Positions 38,375 through 48,929 of a stretch of DNA of 64,000 nucleotides are shown in pieces. The position numbers and the translations under genes were made by a program. The notes under the pieces were generated by a model, which saw only the letters and a list, made by a program, of their open reading frames with translations, had not been told where the DNA came from and did no database searches. Origin of the DNA: Opisthorchis felineus (Eukaryota > Platyhelminthes > Trematoda > Opisthorchiida > Opisthorchiidae); contig SJOL01009529.1 in the NCBI GenBank assembly GCA_004794785.1, positions 297,034-361,033 of the forward strand, in the 5' to 3' direction. How positions within the stretch are numbered: the stretch's first letter is position 1; every line of letters begins with the position of its first letter.

Positions 38375-38744
38375 ATTTCGATGCCAGGTTACTGTTTGAC
38401 CTGCGCTGGCTGGTTTCTAACCATCGCGTAGTTGCGGGTTTATTCGCACATCAACTTTCTATATCAGAAAAAGGTATCAGAAAACGGTAACTCTCCACTG
38501 GACGTTTTTCAGACCTTGATCATACATATCTACCCCAATGAGAACAATTAACAAACGGTGACAAAATCAAGTTCAATTGTTGCACCAGTCTAAGGACCCA
38601 ATGAGTTTTCAGTAAACTCATGGAATACGTTTCAAAATGTGGTGTTGACCATAGAAGAAAATTATTAGATCGATTGCGGAATTAATGCGTGCATTAGTGG
38701 TTTTATATCTGTCACACAACTCAAAAATGTCGTTGCGCTGAGCA

Positions 38745-38885
38745 CCAAAAAAAACGAATTTGTAGGGCTTTGTCTAGTTCAAACCCACTCTTAGCATCTC
38801 AGCTGCTCCTGCCTAGGTTTTAAGCAACCTGGCAGTATCTTAGCCGTCGTGATTTCTGCGGATGCTCTGGCAGTACTTTTCTGTC
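38745..38885 (+). mobile_element. tRNA-derived SINE, copy 5, 5'-eroded
   Basis: A B-box-like AGTTCAAACCC lies at 38776-38786. The family body follows (CTGCCTAGGTTTTAAGCAACC, then CAGTATCTTAGCCGTCGTG). The A box and tail are not recognisable, so the boundaries are approximate. Confidence 0.6.
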
Positions 38886-39202
38886 CATCAGGTACACACG
38901 AATTCAAAATTTTCTAGCTCTGGTTGCTCAAATACTTTCCTAGAACGTGTTCATTCTAACAGTTTTATTACACTCGTTTGCATCCAATGACTTCATCAGC
39001 ACTTGTGATTCCACCGGTTCCACTACATAGTTGAGCGTTAGTAGAGTAAAGTATCCAAACAAACGCTGTGAGCATCACTCTGCACTGATTTAGCGGTTTC
39101 GCCTGGAGGCCAGGCAAAACTTGGACTCAGACTATCATAACGACGGCGGAACGTTTGCTGAGCGGAACTGTTTGAGGTCTTTCCCAGGGACCCGCAATTG
39201 GG

Positions 39203-39226
39203 TATATATATATATNATATATATAC
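39203..39226. repeat. TA microsatellite with one N
   Basis: A TA repeat with an undetermined base at 39216, likely a length ambiguity in assembly. Confidence 0.9.
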
Positions 39227-39436
39227 AGCTGACTCCCAACTACGTTTGAAACAACTGCAGCCCATACTATCACCAGAGCCGTTTTATCCTCTAACGTAGA
39301 GTGGCGGAAATGAAGTGAGCGTCATACTACTAGCATCAAGAACTGTTTTTATTTAGTATTTTTATTTTTCACTGTAAGGTCTAACGAAGATACCTGCCAA
39401 TATTTCGAATTACGCGAAATACACTCGTAGTCGGTT

Positions 39437-39714
39437 TTAGATGAAAATCGCAGTCTTCTTCACATTAAAGCTGTTCACACGAGCAGTGGAATACTGATTT
39501 AAATCACTCCGATGTTTTTTATTGAATCGTGCAAAGTGGTCCCCACAACACACAACAAATGCGAGCAGAACATATAGGGTGATCACATTCGCGTGATACT
39601 CCCAGGAGTGTCTATCCTGGGAGAAGTCGAAGAACAATAATTTACATGCTTCCAAGTTGTTCACCGTTATTAAAGTGCAGAAACTATTCAGCATGGTGCG
39701 AAAATAAATCGGGT
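39437..39714 (-). pseudogene. Possible two-pore-channel-like terminal exon or relic
   Basis: On the minus strand the acceptor GTTCTTACAG is followed by about 91 open codons ending at TAA. The segment NSFCTLITVNNLEA resembles the second pore helix and filter of two-pore channels, which has TL...VNNW. A short charged loop with SWEYHAN follows, then a hydrophobic helix (VITLYVLLAFVVCC) and a basic tail, the same order as pore, loop, S6 and C-terminus. The Trp after NN is replaced and three residues appear missing before VNN, so this would be divergent or decayed. It lies antisense within the intron of the + strand candidate gene. The resemblance was judged by eye and could be fortuitous. Confidence 0.3.
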
Positions 39715-39798
39715 CTGTAAGAACTCGGTAGTCGGGTACCAGTGGAAATGTCCCGAAACAAACCAAGAATAACTACGTATTCAAATTTATTTTTCAAT

Positions 39799-39942
39799 AT
39801 GGAGAACATGGGACTGAAGCAGTGTGTGTTATTATGTATATTGCTAGTTGTTGTGTGCCTTATTATAGGAAACCACGAAAATCAAATTCTGCAAATTCCC
39901 CAAAGTTTTTCCAGGCTAAATCTTACTCTTTGTTTGTCCTAG
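39799..39942 (+). CDS. Small frame with leader-like N-terminus
   Basis: A 47-residue frame starting MENMGLKQCVLLCILLVVVC, which fits a signal peptide or membrane anchor, followed by a short polar tail and TAG. It could be a first exon if a donor exists downstream, but I see none that is convincing. It may be a chance frame. Confidence 0.2.
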   Translation: MENMGLKQCVLLCILLVVVCLIIGNHENQILQIPQSFSRLNLTLCLS

Positions 39943-40147
39943 AGTGTTCCCTGGGTTTTGTGAATTAGTCTCTCAAATGGTATGATTTTCGTCTAAAATC
40001 CCAAAAAACCGGTGATTTTTGTTGCTGAGGGACGTGGCTTTATTGGAGGGAGTGATTGCTGAGAAGAGTAGTTTAACCACATCGCGAAGGATATCGTTCA
40101 ACTGTTTCAAATGTGCACAAGGTTTTTAGACTTTAAAAAAACGCAGT

Positions 40148-40600
40148 TTGCAAAAGTTGTCGATGAAACACTTTTGTTCCACAATAACGCAGAGCTTTTG
40201 TAGTTTATTTGGAGGTACATTTATTAATAGATGCCAACAAAGTCGGCGCTTTAGAGACAAGCATACTGGAATGAATGTAGCTGCGAAACGTTTGGATGCA
40301 ACCTGTTTAGAAGAAATCCACATCCCTGCTTCTCGGTTTGGCTATTGGAAGTTCACGAAAGTCGCAAAATATCATGTTCCCTTTTATGACTTAGCAAAAT
40401 GCTACGTCCCAACAGCACACGTCATTTTAAGGAAAACTAAGTCAAATACAACGATCACAGTATGCAATAATGTTGCTGTATTATTGTGTAGAAAATACGA
40501 CCACACATTGTACTTGTGGATAGATATGATTTGTGAGCCAGGCGAATGTCAGATCATACATTTGCCCCTTTTGCCGCCAATGATGGCATTCATTTATTAG
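40148..40600 (+). other. 150-codon frame, probably chance or relic
   Basis: One of the longest frames in the window, yet about two of this size are expected by chance. The peptide is balanced and Cys-containing (RLDATCLEEIHIPASRFGYW in the middle) but has no recognisable domain. I see no acceptor or donor that would connect it to exons A and B, although it lies between them. Confidence 0.2.
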
Positions 40601-40918
40601 ATGGCGACTGCTTCAGCTGTGGACAAACATCCTCAACCTATGTTCGACGGCTTACGTTGAACTTTTAGGTTGGTTCGATCCGGTGGTCTCTATCGATCAC
40701 TTGTGGTAGCGCCTGTCACGTGGTCGGCTGCTGCAGTCCTTCGGCGAATATGCAAGTGCAGTTGGATGCTCTGGGATAAACATTGTGTCCTCCAGCCGAT
40801 ATAATGTGCAGACCATTCATAGCAAATGAATATTCAACCATAGAGAAACCGTGGATCAGTACAATGCCCCGATCATCCACGTTTGAAATGTATCCTCATG
40901 TTTCTTTTCTAGAAGGAT

Positions 40919-40967
40919 CGTCCCATGCAGGCGTCCAGGCATCGATTAGCCTCTACTAAAGGTATTG
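40919..40967 (+). other. Possible 49-base microexon
   Basis: The acceptor CATGTTTCTTTTCTAG is followed by a short open segment (KDRPMQASRHRLASTK) and a moderate donor AAAG|GTATTG. Insertion between exons A and B would create a stop at the junction, so it does not belong to that model. Evidence is thin. Confidence 0.15.
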
Positions 40968-41584
40968 ATTTTAAATGGCATCTGAATGTATGTGAGCATC
41001 TTGCTACCATTTGACTTTGTACTTTTGCTGTTTGATGTTAGGCCAAATGTCCCCTGTACGAAACGGTCTTGGTAATTATTCTCTGTTAAAGCTGACCTGT
41101 CAGCTTACGTGTAGTCCAGTTTGCTCTATGCGCCCATCCTATGGACTCTGTTGGCCATACAACTTACGAGATTCCTTTTGTGTTTTTCAACCAACAAAGC
41201 TTTGAAGCAAGATGTACAGGCCAGACCATGTAGGTTTTTTGTACAGTTTACAGATGGTACCTGCCACATACGATAATCAATTCGATTTTTCATTGCTTCC
41301 ATATGACATTCCAAAGTAACGCAAATTAGAAGGCACGTACCTTGCTCTTTTTGTGATAATACGAGAAAATGAGAGAACCAAGCGGGATGAGTGTACTTTA
41401 CGTGATTTATGGTGATGAACAGGCAACAATGACCCTTGCTATCTTCGTGGTGGGAATTTCGAGTTTGATATTACTATCGAATCGAATTAGCTTCTTGGGC
41501 GTGTGTTTGCGTTTGTTTCAGAATTATTCACAAATGAACATGATTAAATGTCAACTTGTATTACATCTGCATTCTTTCATATAG

Positions 41585-41678
41585 CTCCTTACGCCCGAAA
41601 ACTCCAGTCGCTTCTCGGCATACTGTTTTGCTGCATTTTGGCCGTTTGTTTACTAACTGCCCTACTTCTACGCATTCG
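41585..41678 (+). CDS. Candidate exon B, membrane-spanning segment
   Basis: A very good acceptor (CATTCTTTCATATAG) ends at 41584 and a good donor (TTCG|GTAAGT) begins at 41679. The only open frame has two lead-in bases and encodes PYARKLQSLLGILFCCILAV and then CLLTALLLRIR. This is a hydrophobic helix of about 20 residues with basic residues at both ends, fitting a single transmembrane span. The two lead-in bases complete the one base left by exon A (T+CT, Ser). I infer exon A plus B encode an extracellular domain followed by a membrane anchor. Confidence 0.5.
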
Positions 41679-42149
41679 GTAAGTTGATGTTTATAGTACA
41701 CTGCATATCTAACGCTTCTTCACACTTCCTCAGTCTATCTTAATTTTACTAAAATAGAAAATGTGTGTTCCAACCAATTAATAAATGTGAATCAATAATA
41801 ATTTACGGTCACAAAAAACGGGGAGAGCCATACTACTGGTCACCTTTGTTTCACCGTCATGTTAAGGTAAACTTGTTAGGAAAAATGTTATTTGGTCTTC
41901 TGACAGCCTTAAGGCTTTACTGGGACAAAATTTTAACTTCAAGTTATAAGTAGGAATATTTTCTTATTTGAAGCGATTTTGAGATTTCCATCTTGTTGTC
42001 ACCTCATTAAAGCTATTGTTTGGCTAGTTTGTGCACGTCTATCACGAAACACTGGGCAGACAAATGCATTGAAATATTTCATCCAGATACCTTAGTGAAA
42101 CATCAATTTTTTGGAAAAATACATGCCCAAACATTTTTTTGTATTCCAG

Positions 42150-42174
42150 GGGACACATCTCTACCGCACAATGA
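42150..42174 (+). CDS. Candidate exon C, short cytoplasmic tail
   Basis: The acceptor (CATTTTTTTGTATTCCAG) ends at 42149. Joining the two bases left by exon B gives Arg and then GHISTAQ and a TGA (42172-42174). The result is a nine-residue cytoplasmic tail, typical for a small type I membrane protein. Other frames of this exon give longer tails, so the model depends on the exon B donor being correct. Confidence 0.4.
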
Positions 42175-42214
42175 CATACATTATAACACGAACGTCTGAG
42201 GAATCACTGAGTAA

Positions 42215-42331
42215 ATGGAACTATACTGGTTCGGTTTTATGATCATCGCCACGTTACTAGTTCCGTTTGCCGGCTGCCTATTGGTCTTGGCAGCCTTCTT
42301 GAATGGGCTACCTCTACAAGCAGAGGACTAA
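42215..42331 (+). CDS. 38-codon hydrophobic small frame
   Basis: ATG to TAA encodes MELYWFGFMIIATLLVPFAG, then a further hydrophobic stretch CLLVLAAFLN and a polar end. A stop codon immediately precedes the ATG. It lies in the 3' region of the candidate gene and may be chance or a small membrane peptide. Confidence 0.2.
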   Translation: MELYWFGFMIIATLLVPFAGCLLVLAAFLNGLPLQAED

Positions 42332-42496
42332 CCTTGCGATGTCCCCGGTTTTCTAGCAGAACCATGCAAAAGGATCAGTAATAACGCTTGATGCAACCGT
42401 ATTTTGTGAGCCCCATTTCGCTCCCAGATTATGGTATCTTTTGTGTACATACTGCATATAGGTACCTTTCCAGGGTAAAGTTCTATTAAATTCGAG

Positions 42497-42834
42497 NNNN
42501 NNNNNNNNNNNNNNNNNNNNNNNNNNNNNNNNNNNNNNNNNNNNNNNNNNNNNNNNNNNNNNNNNNNNNNNNNNNNNNNNNNNNNNNNNNNNNNNNNNNN
42601 NNNNNNNNNNNNNNNNNNNNNNNNNNNNNNNNNNNNNNNNNNNNNNNNNNNNNNNNNNNNNNNNNNNNNNNNNNNNNNNNNNNNNNNNNNNNNNNNNNNN
42701 NNNNNNNNNNNNNNNNNNNNNNNNNNNNNNNNNNNNNNNNNNNNNNNNNNNNNNNNNNNNNNNNNNNNNNNNNNNNNNNNNNNNNNNNNNNNNNNNNNNN
42801 NNNNNNNNNNNNNNNNNNNNNNNNNNNNNNNNNN
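42497..42834. other. Assembly gap (N run)
   Basis: 338 unresolved bases, bordered on the right by an AGTC repeat that probably caused the break. The 3' end of the candidate gene may be hidden here. Confidence 0.99.
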
Positions 42835-42868
42835 AGTCAGTCAGTCAGTCAGTCAGATGGTCAGTCGG
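42835..42868. repeat. AGTC microsatellite
   Basis: AGTC tandem units follow the gap directly and decay into AGATGGTCAGTCGGT. Confidence 0.9.
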
Positions 42869-45605
42869 TGCTTCATCGAACAAAAAACAGTGGTTCCAGT
42901 TGATACTGCCTCGTTGATTGACGATGACGATAATACGTGAATACGATCCGTGCATCACAGGCGATAACCCCGAAGGTTCCTTGACTTCACGTGGGTTATT
43001 TTTGTGCTGGTGCCGGCAGGGAGTGATTGAAATACTCAGCTATGGCGATAGCCTTGGGAAAGCAGGATTGCATTTAACTGCGTGATTTATCCCTGTCTAT
43101 CAACTTCAGAAAATTGTTTATCCCGTCCCGTAGTCCAAACACGTGAGGGCGACTGTTATTAGCGCGACCGAATTCACTTATAAGGGCATCCTTGGTTGGC
43201 AATTCCTGGACTGATCGCTCCCGGATCGCCTAAATTCGATAAATGGCAGTGCAAAGATGGCCCTGTGAGGCAAAAGCTCTGTGAACTCAATCTTAGCAAT
43301 CTATGGGGATTGCCCAACTGATTCATCGAGGAAGAGTATACTTTCCGGAAAACCAGCTGAGGTATCAAAGACTTACTGTTGTGATATTCCCGCCATACCC
43401 GTGCAACGCTTTCGGGGCACCAATGATCACACACAGAGTCCCAGAAGATCTACTGGCAGGGGCAAAATGCCAGTTCTTTTTTATGTAGGGCAGGACAGAC
43501 ACCAGCGCCGTGAACTTTTTGTCGTTACAGTTCAGGTAATATCATGTCAATAGACTAAATGTCGGAGACCTTGACTTCTAAGTAGACTTCTAAATGAACG
43601 TCTAAATAGGCTTCTAAATACGAGATTAAATTTCGTCTTCCATCGGTCCACCGGAACGTATGTTTTTACCCAGATAGGGGAAATTATCTAGCAATCGGTA
43701 GAAACATGTGAGCTTTGGGTTTGATACCCTCCAGTCTTGCAATACCACTTCACACTTTCCGAAGTTTGACCTGAATGCAGAAAGATTCAGTGGGAATATT
43801 CATGTCATTTATTTATTATTTATTCATTTATTGTTTTATTTTACTTGTTTGTTCATGTTATTTATTATAAGAAGCCTACCCACTGTTTGTAGTCGGAATT
43901 CCAGGGGGTACGTCGATCCTCAGGATGCTCCGTGCATATAAAAAAGGATAAAATAGCTAATCGGTTACGAAGTTCAAGGGGAAGAGTGACAAAAGTCACT
44001 TATCCTAGATCAAGCCATGCGAAAAATTACCTAGTTTATTTTGTGGGGCCAGTCGTTCCAGTGCGATAATGCTTACACTTACGCTGTCGTCCCGAAAAAA
44101 CGAAGCAGGTTGCCACAGGTTTTCCATAATACTATTTAGTAAAACTATATTGCAGTTACCTTGGGGCTTAAATTCGTTAAATTATATAGTCACCAAATAC
44201 GCGTGAACAAGATTATAAGTAGAAATTGACAGTAGTTTTTGTTGTTTAGGATGCATAAGTTAGGCTCAAACAGTAGGTCTCCACATGCCTCGGCTGTTGA
44301 ATGATGGTATGAACTGATCACATCGACGCATTCAACCCGACTTACTGATGACGTGTGCGATACTCGTTAAATTGGACAGGTCCGCACATGATTAAGGCAT
44401 TCCAAGGCTATCTATATTTTGATTTCAAGAGCGTTCATTAACCATTTTACAGCGACCATTTCCCGTGAAACCAGACCAAAAGGGTGAAAATAGACACAGA
44501 GGCGTAGGAGCCCAGTTGTCATTGTTTTTTTAATTAGTTAAAAAATCAACTACTCTGCTTGGTTTGAGGACAACTAATTTGAGGGTATTTGTTTTTGTGA
44601 TCGGAACCAATTGTCCACCATTTTGATCAGGGAACAACTATATGGGTAAAATAATATGTTTGAAGATTTCAGTTCCCAGTTAGGTCTAGTGGACGATCGG
44701 ACAGTTAATAAAAAGATAAAAATTTTAGAATTTTCGACACTTCTGAAGTTGATTATCAAAACTATCTGACCCTCTTTTACAAAGGCCGGCGTTGAGAAGG
44801 GAACCCTACCGGGATCTCTACTTGCGTGAACATATCTTCCAAATAACGGGTTTTCATCTGTATGCTGTTGTGTCAAGGTGCTTCATCTACTTACTGCGCA
44901 ATAAGTGGTTCCTACACAACTATGGCTCAGTTATTTAGATGAACTTCGATACACCCTAATTACAGGAAATTTTAGCTACTTAGCTTTCAACGGTTCCATT
45001 TTGAGAGATAACGTTTCACATTGTAAAGAGAGTTGACCAGTTCCAAGGGTTAAGCTTGGAAGCCTAGGCGCCTATGATTTTGTGTGCATCAGCTTCAATC
45101 GCAAAGCCTCAACTGCTTACGAAAGGCGCACTTTAAAAATGCAGTTCCCTATATCGCCCCTTCACCAGTTTTCTGAAACTCTGGATCACCTGCAATCCTA
45201 CAGCGTGTGGTCTTTACGCTACATCCATTAAACCCTCAACTCTTGACTCCTTGTCAGTATGGCCATCAACATGCACACGCAAAGGACATGTAGAGGGTCT
45301 TAAAAACCACGACGATGACAACGCAAACTGGTGCTCGAAGGTTTCCTTGCTTCAGGGATCAATATAAAGGCAGATCAATATTTATTTATGGTGCATCGTT
45401 ACTCGGTTTGTACAGCTACAAGTAACTCCGGATGGAACAAAAACGACTTACGAAAAAAAGCCAAATAATGATGGGCACCTCTCTGACGCTGCCAGAGTAA
45501 GACGCTCCATTAAGCCAGGTAATAGACTGAATGTTTGTCGCATTCTTCGTCGTTGGCCGCATGCGATGTGCTCTTTGTCGTGCGCAAAACCTCTGTCTTC
45601 GTAGG
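42869..45605. other. Unassigned DNA
   Basis: Overlapping frames on both strands at 43174-43553 and a 100-codon minus frame at 44574-44876 have no family resemblance. An acceptor-like CCATTTTACAG near 44452 precedes a short open segment. ATTTATTTATT low-complexity DNA lies near 43810-43870. Confidence 0.45.
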
Positions 45606-46230
45606 TCAAACTGGAAATGGACATTTTACGAAACGTTTCTGTATACCACTAATGTCCGCATTTGTGTGTGTAAAAACTGCCTCAGTTGCAACAGCGTATT
45701 TCCGCCCAAATATGTATGGTAAATTGACAGTGGCGTGGGTAACACAGGACATGGCGTTGATATTCAAAGAATGTCCCGCTTCCTGGGGATGTGCCAAGAA
45801 CTGCCCGCTGGCTGTCCATGTCAACCCTTCATTTGAGTAATACGGGTTACATCCACATATTCGTCGGGACAGCTTCCTCATAGTTCTGTGAATGCAGTTG
45901 TCCATGCAGGAGTAATCAGGTCGATACACGAAATAGAGTTGGGTAGATACGTAATACTTTTTTTTCTCAAACTACGTGTTTGTGGAAAGGTTAAGCATCA
46001 GAGAGAGCAAACCGTGAATTTTCAACAATTTCGGTGTTTTGGTCCCACGGTAGATTGGAGCGGAGTCCGTTATGTCCTGTTCACACACGGACACACTGGT
46101 CCTCTCTTCACGGTAGTTTATAGATCCATCCACCAGCGATCATATAACAAGACCAGAACTCACTTTTTCAAGGTGCAACGCAAGTTCCACTGGTTTGCAC
46201 AGACAACCCTTACATGTTTCGCAATGTGAC
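45606..46230 (-). pseudogene. Possible DEG/ENaC-type channel fragment, frame-broken
   Basis: The minus-strand frame ending at 45606 contains YSCMDNCIHRTMRKL followed by SRRICGCNPYY. Degenerins and epithelial sodium channels have, in the extracellular domain, a YS motif, two cysteines spaced by three and then a CxC (usually CGC). The order and the C-x3-C spacing match, but the gap to CGC is about four residues longer than usual. Upstream, in another frame, NTEIVENSRFALSDA and PFHKHV resemble the T.I....R...L..P run that precedes that motif in the family, with stop codons between. This would be an intronless or decayed copy. A plus-strand frame overlaps. Recognition was by eye. Confidence 0.3.
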
Positions 46231-46776
46231 GTACCAGGCTGCTTCACCCACTTGATCGTTGATTTCACTGAATTTATTTTTCGAATAAGTGACCCAAGGC
46301 TTTGCTCAAACAAAAGCGCAGGTAATCACTTGCTCTTAGTGTTCCCCTGATGGCGTTTCTGAATTTGGGTTCGACAAATATCTCGCGTTTTTTTTTCAAA
46401 AATCCTCTGTGATTCAATGCAATGACCAAGGAACAGATTCCTGGTGTAGTAGTGTTTGTCGTCACCATGCAAAGAGCTGTTGGTTTTGAAATTAAGGAGA
46501 GATAACTGATGAAAAGAGGGGATTGGAGATAAGTACACTGGAATTCCAATAGAAGCCACACCTCCCGCATGATTTGGATTGACTCTAAATATCAGAGTTC
46601 TAAGATCACAGAAAAATCTGTGATCAAACAGCTTGGCATTTCGTCTACAAGAAGAATTTATATGTTAAAATCAGGTAATAACTATAATTATGGAACATAC
46701 TGTTGAGAACACGTTCTGTACTGCAGATGGACGTGCAGCTTCCATTTCGAATCTTGGATTCCTATTTCGCGTGCTA
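46231..46776. other. Unassigned DNA left of Gypsy remnant
   Basis: Two overlapping minus frames (46274-46570) with a basic segment have no clear family. No repeat is seen until the LTR. Confidence 0.45.
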
Positions 46777-47024
46777 TGGTACAAGGTAGCTTGTGGCACT
46801 ACTTTACGGGGACAGAGGACCGTTATTGTAACTGTATTTATGGGGCTTTCACTGAACGTTACATAAAGTCACTCTAGAATCCTCTTAAGGGAGTGGGACG
46901 CATCCAGCTATGAATGCCCGATCCCGGTTAGCTTACATTTTAACCAATCGTGACATGCATTCGTTCGCTTCGTAACCGGCCGGCGACACATCCATTCAAT
47001 TTACATGACATTTGTTTATTTACA
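46777..47024 (-). repeat. Gypsy LTR, 3' copy
   Basis: It starts TGGTACAAGGTAGCTTG and ends TTTATTTACA on the plus strand, so it has the TG...CA ends of LTRs. Blocks shared with the right-hand copy include GGTAGCTTG, the ACACATCCATTCA block (ACACATCCATCCA in the partner) and the TTCGTAACCG/GCGTAACCG region. Confidence 0.7.
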
Positions 47025-47679
47025 GCGGCTCGCCCTCGGACACCTTGCTCTTTAGGACACTGTTCGTTCGATGTTTCTTTGGTTCAACTTGTGTTCGCAT
47101 GTCGACTCTGGCGAAGTGAGCGTGCTGATCTGGCAACTTGTGCAGCTGATTCTGGGTGTGTCCTGCATTTCGATGATTTATCACGGTTATCAGGTGTTCC
47201 AAGCCTCGTGGTTTCCATGTGAAGCCACATTATGCTGCCTGAAGTAGATTTGCCTGACATACACACGGGATTCTACTTAAGCCGTGTGTGTTTCGTAGTA
47301 TTCAACACAGCGTCCACTGTGAATAGCGCTTACGATATCCCTGAATCGGCATTTGGTCTTTACGTTAGTGCTGTTGTGTCCCTATCACCTATCCCTCTTG
47401 CTTTTCACGGATTGATACACAGGATCGAGGCTTTGCTTGTCATCCTGAATTATATATTATCCTGTAAAACGATCTCTCTGACCACTGGGCTGTCTATTCA
47501 AAGTTGGAGGTGTACAAAGTTGCAGGATGTCGGTAACTTTCACGAAAGCGGACTGAAATTAACATCACGGGCTAAATAGCCGCTGTATCGTATGTGCTCC
47601 GACTGGATCTCCAGTTTGATTGTGACTCTGGCGACCGAAAAATCCTCAAGATGCGGCGCTGAAGCCATTTTACTGTTGT
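47025..47679 (-). other. Internal Gypsy sequence, no domain recognised
   Basis: This should hold pol, but the minus-strand readings show only short broken frames. Arg/Ser-rich peptides close to the LTR might be the tail of pol. A plus-strand frame (47232-47579, 115 codons) is most likely a chance product. Confidence 0.35.
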
Positions 47680-48235
47680 TTCTCTAAAAAACCTTCCAGG
47701 AGATGAAGCTCATCAATCCAGTCTAGGCCTAAGAGACCGAGGCCTGTTGGTGGGGCATCGAGGATCGTTGAATAACCCCCCCTCCTGAACGTCGCACAGC
47801 AATTTAATTTCCCGGTCACTTTGAAGCTTGCGCGAGACGCAATACAAATGGTATAATTTGGGTGTTTGACTGGTGGCCATCCAATTACGTTTCAGGTTCG
47901 TTTTGAAATCAGAGTGAGGTTTGAAGCCGTATCATGTTGGAGAATTCTAGTAGACTTTTTGTGGGCTCTGTGGTGAACTTTCGTCCATCGGGTGACTTCA
48001 TCCTGAATGCAGTTGTCATGGCCCCCAAAGTGCGTCTTTTGTTAACCCATCGTTTACACGAGCTTCTAAAATTGTCTCTGCAACAAGCTGCTTTGTGATT
48101 TCTTAGACTGTACTTGCTGCACCTGTGGTTTCATAGGGACATTTGCTTAAAAATAACCTTCATCAGAAATCCAACATGGTGTTGGCAGTTTTCTCAGGAT
48201 CCGTTTTCACTTTGATCGCCTTCTGAAAGTCAACT
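47680..48235 (-). pseudogene. Gypsy zinc knuckles and aspartic protease, decayed
   Basis: Reading leftward from about 48200, a knuckle remnant with CWI.DEGY and CPY precedes a second with RCSKYSLRNHKAACC, that is C-x2-Y-x4-H-x4-C with the second Cys replaced by Tyr. At about 47942 the protease starts: LQHDTASNLTLISKR carries the D-T-A-S active-site signature of flatworm-type Gypsy proteases. An in-frame stop follows shortly after, and then DAPPTGLGLLGLDWIDELHL, the conserved ILG-DW region at the end of the protease. Frame breaks separate the knuckles from the protease. It cannot encode a working product. Confidence 0.8.
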
Positions 48236-48865
48236 TGCAAACTATGTCATTCCGGATAATGTCCAATGTCCAATCACTACAGCAGCCTTGAGATTGATAT
48301 GGTGCTGGTACTAAGTAGCAAGCTTTTGAAGTATCGATTCGGGATCCTGTTCAAGTCGCCTCAGTATTCGGAGGCGAATATCCGCATAGTGTGGCGAATG
48401 AAGACTAGCCACGAAGATGACAGACTAGAAGGTATCCTCGGTCATGGTACTGAGTTTAAAGAGCTCACATCCTTTGTTAACCAGACCAGCATACGTGATG
48501 AAATATTCATTATCCCTCATGGTAATCGTGAGCCACTGATAACAAACATCGAACAAGGAACTTGCTCACCGAATATTTCGGCGAGCATCTACGAAGCCTA
48601 AGTCAAGAGTGAGTTTGGGGAGGGGGATTTGGAACTGATCATGACCAACCATTCCAAATCTACGCGACAACAGTCGAACTTTCCATGTGCCTTTAAACTG
48701 AGCAAGGTCGGCGTGAAAAATATCCTCATATTTCTCGAACCAATTTTCAAATTTCTATACAGTCTCGGCGTGTAAATTGAATTCAGTAATCGAGTTTCCC
48801 GCAGAACCTGTGAAGTAATAGCGAGGCTTAACAGTTTTAGTCGCATTCACCAACACGTTGGGCAT
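48236..48865 (-). pseudogene. Gypsy gag (capsid), decayed
   Basis: The minus strand reads, from right to left, FENWFEKYEDIFHADLAQF, then KVRLLSRRFGMVGHDQF, then YFITYAGLVNKGCELFKLS, TMTEDTF, ADIRLRILRRLEQDPESILQ and KAAVVIG. This is the order of conserved blocks in the capsid of Gypsy-like gag proteins, which binds the element's RNA and forms the particle. Stop codons and frame changes interrupt it. No start codon can be assigned. Confidence 0.8.
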
Positions 48866-48929
48866 TAGAGATTCAGTTAGCTATGTTTGAGATTCTTGGA
48901 ACTGCTGTTGCTGTCGTAAACTTACTTAG

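Noticed and set aside
47232..47579. 115-codon plus-strand frame
   Set aside because: It lies inside the minus-strand Gypsy remnant and has no domain; probably the shadow of decayed sequence.
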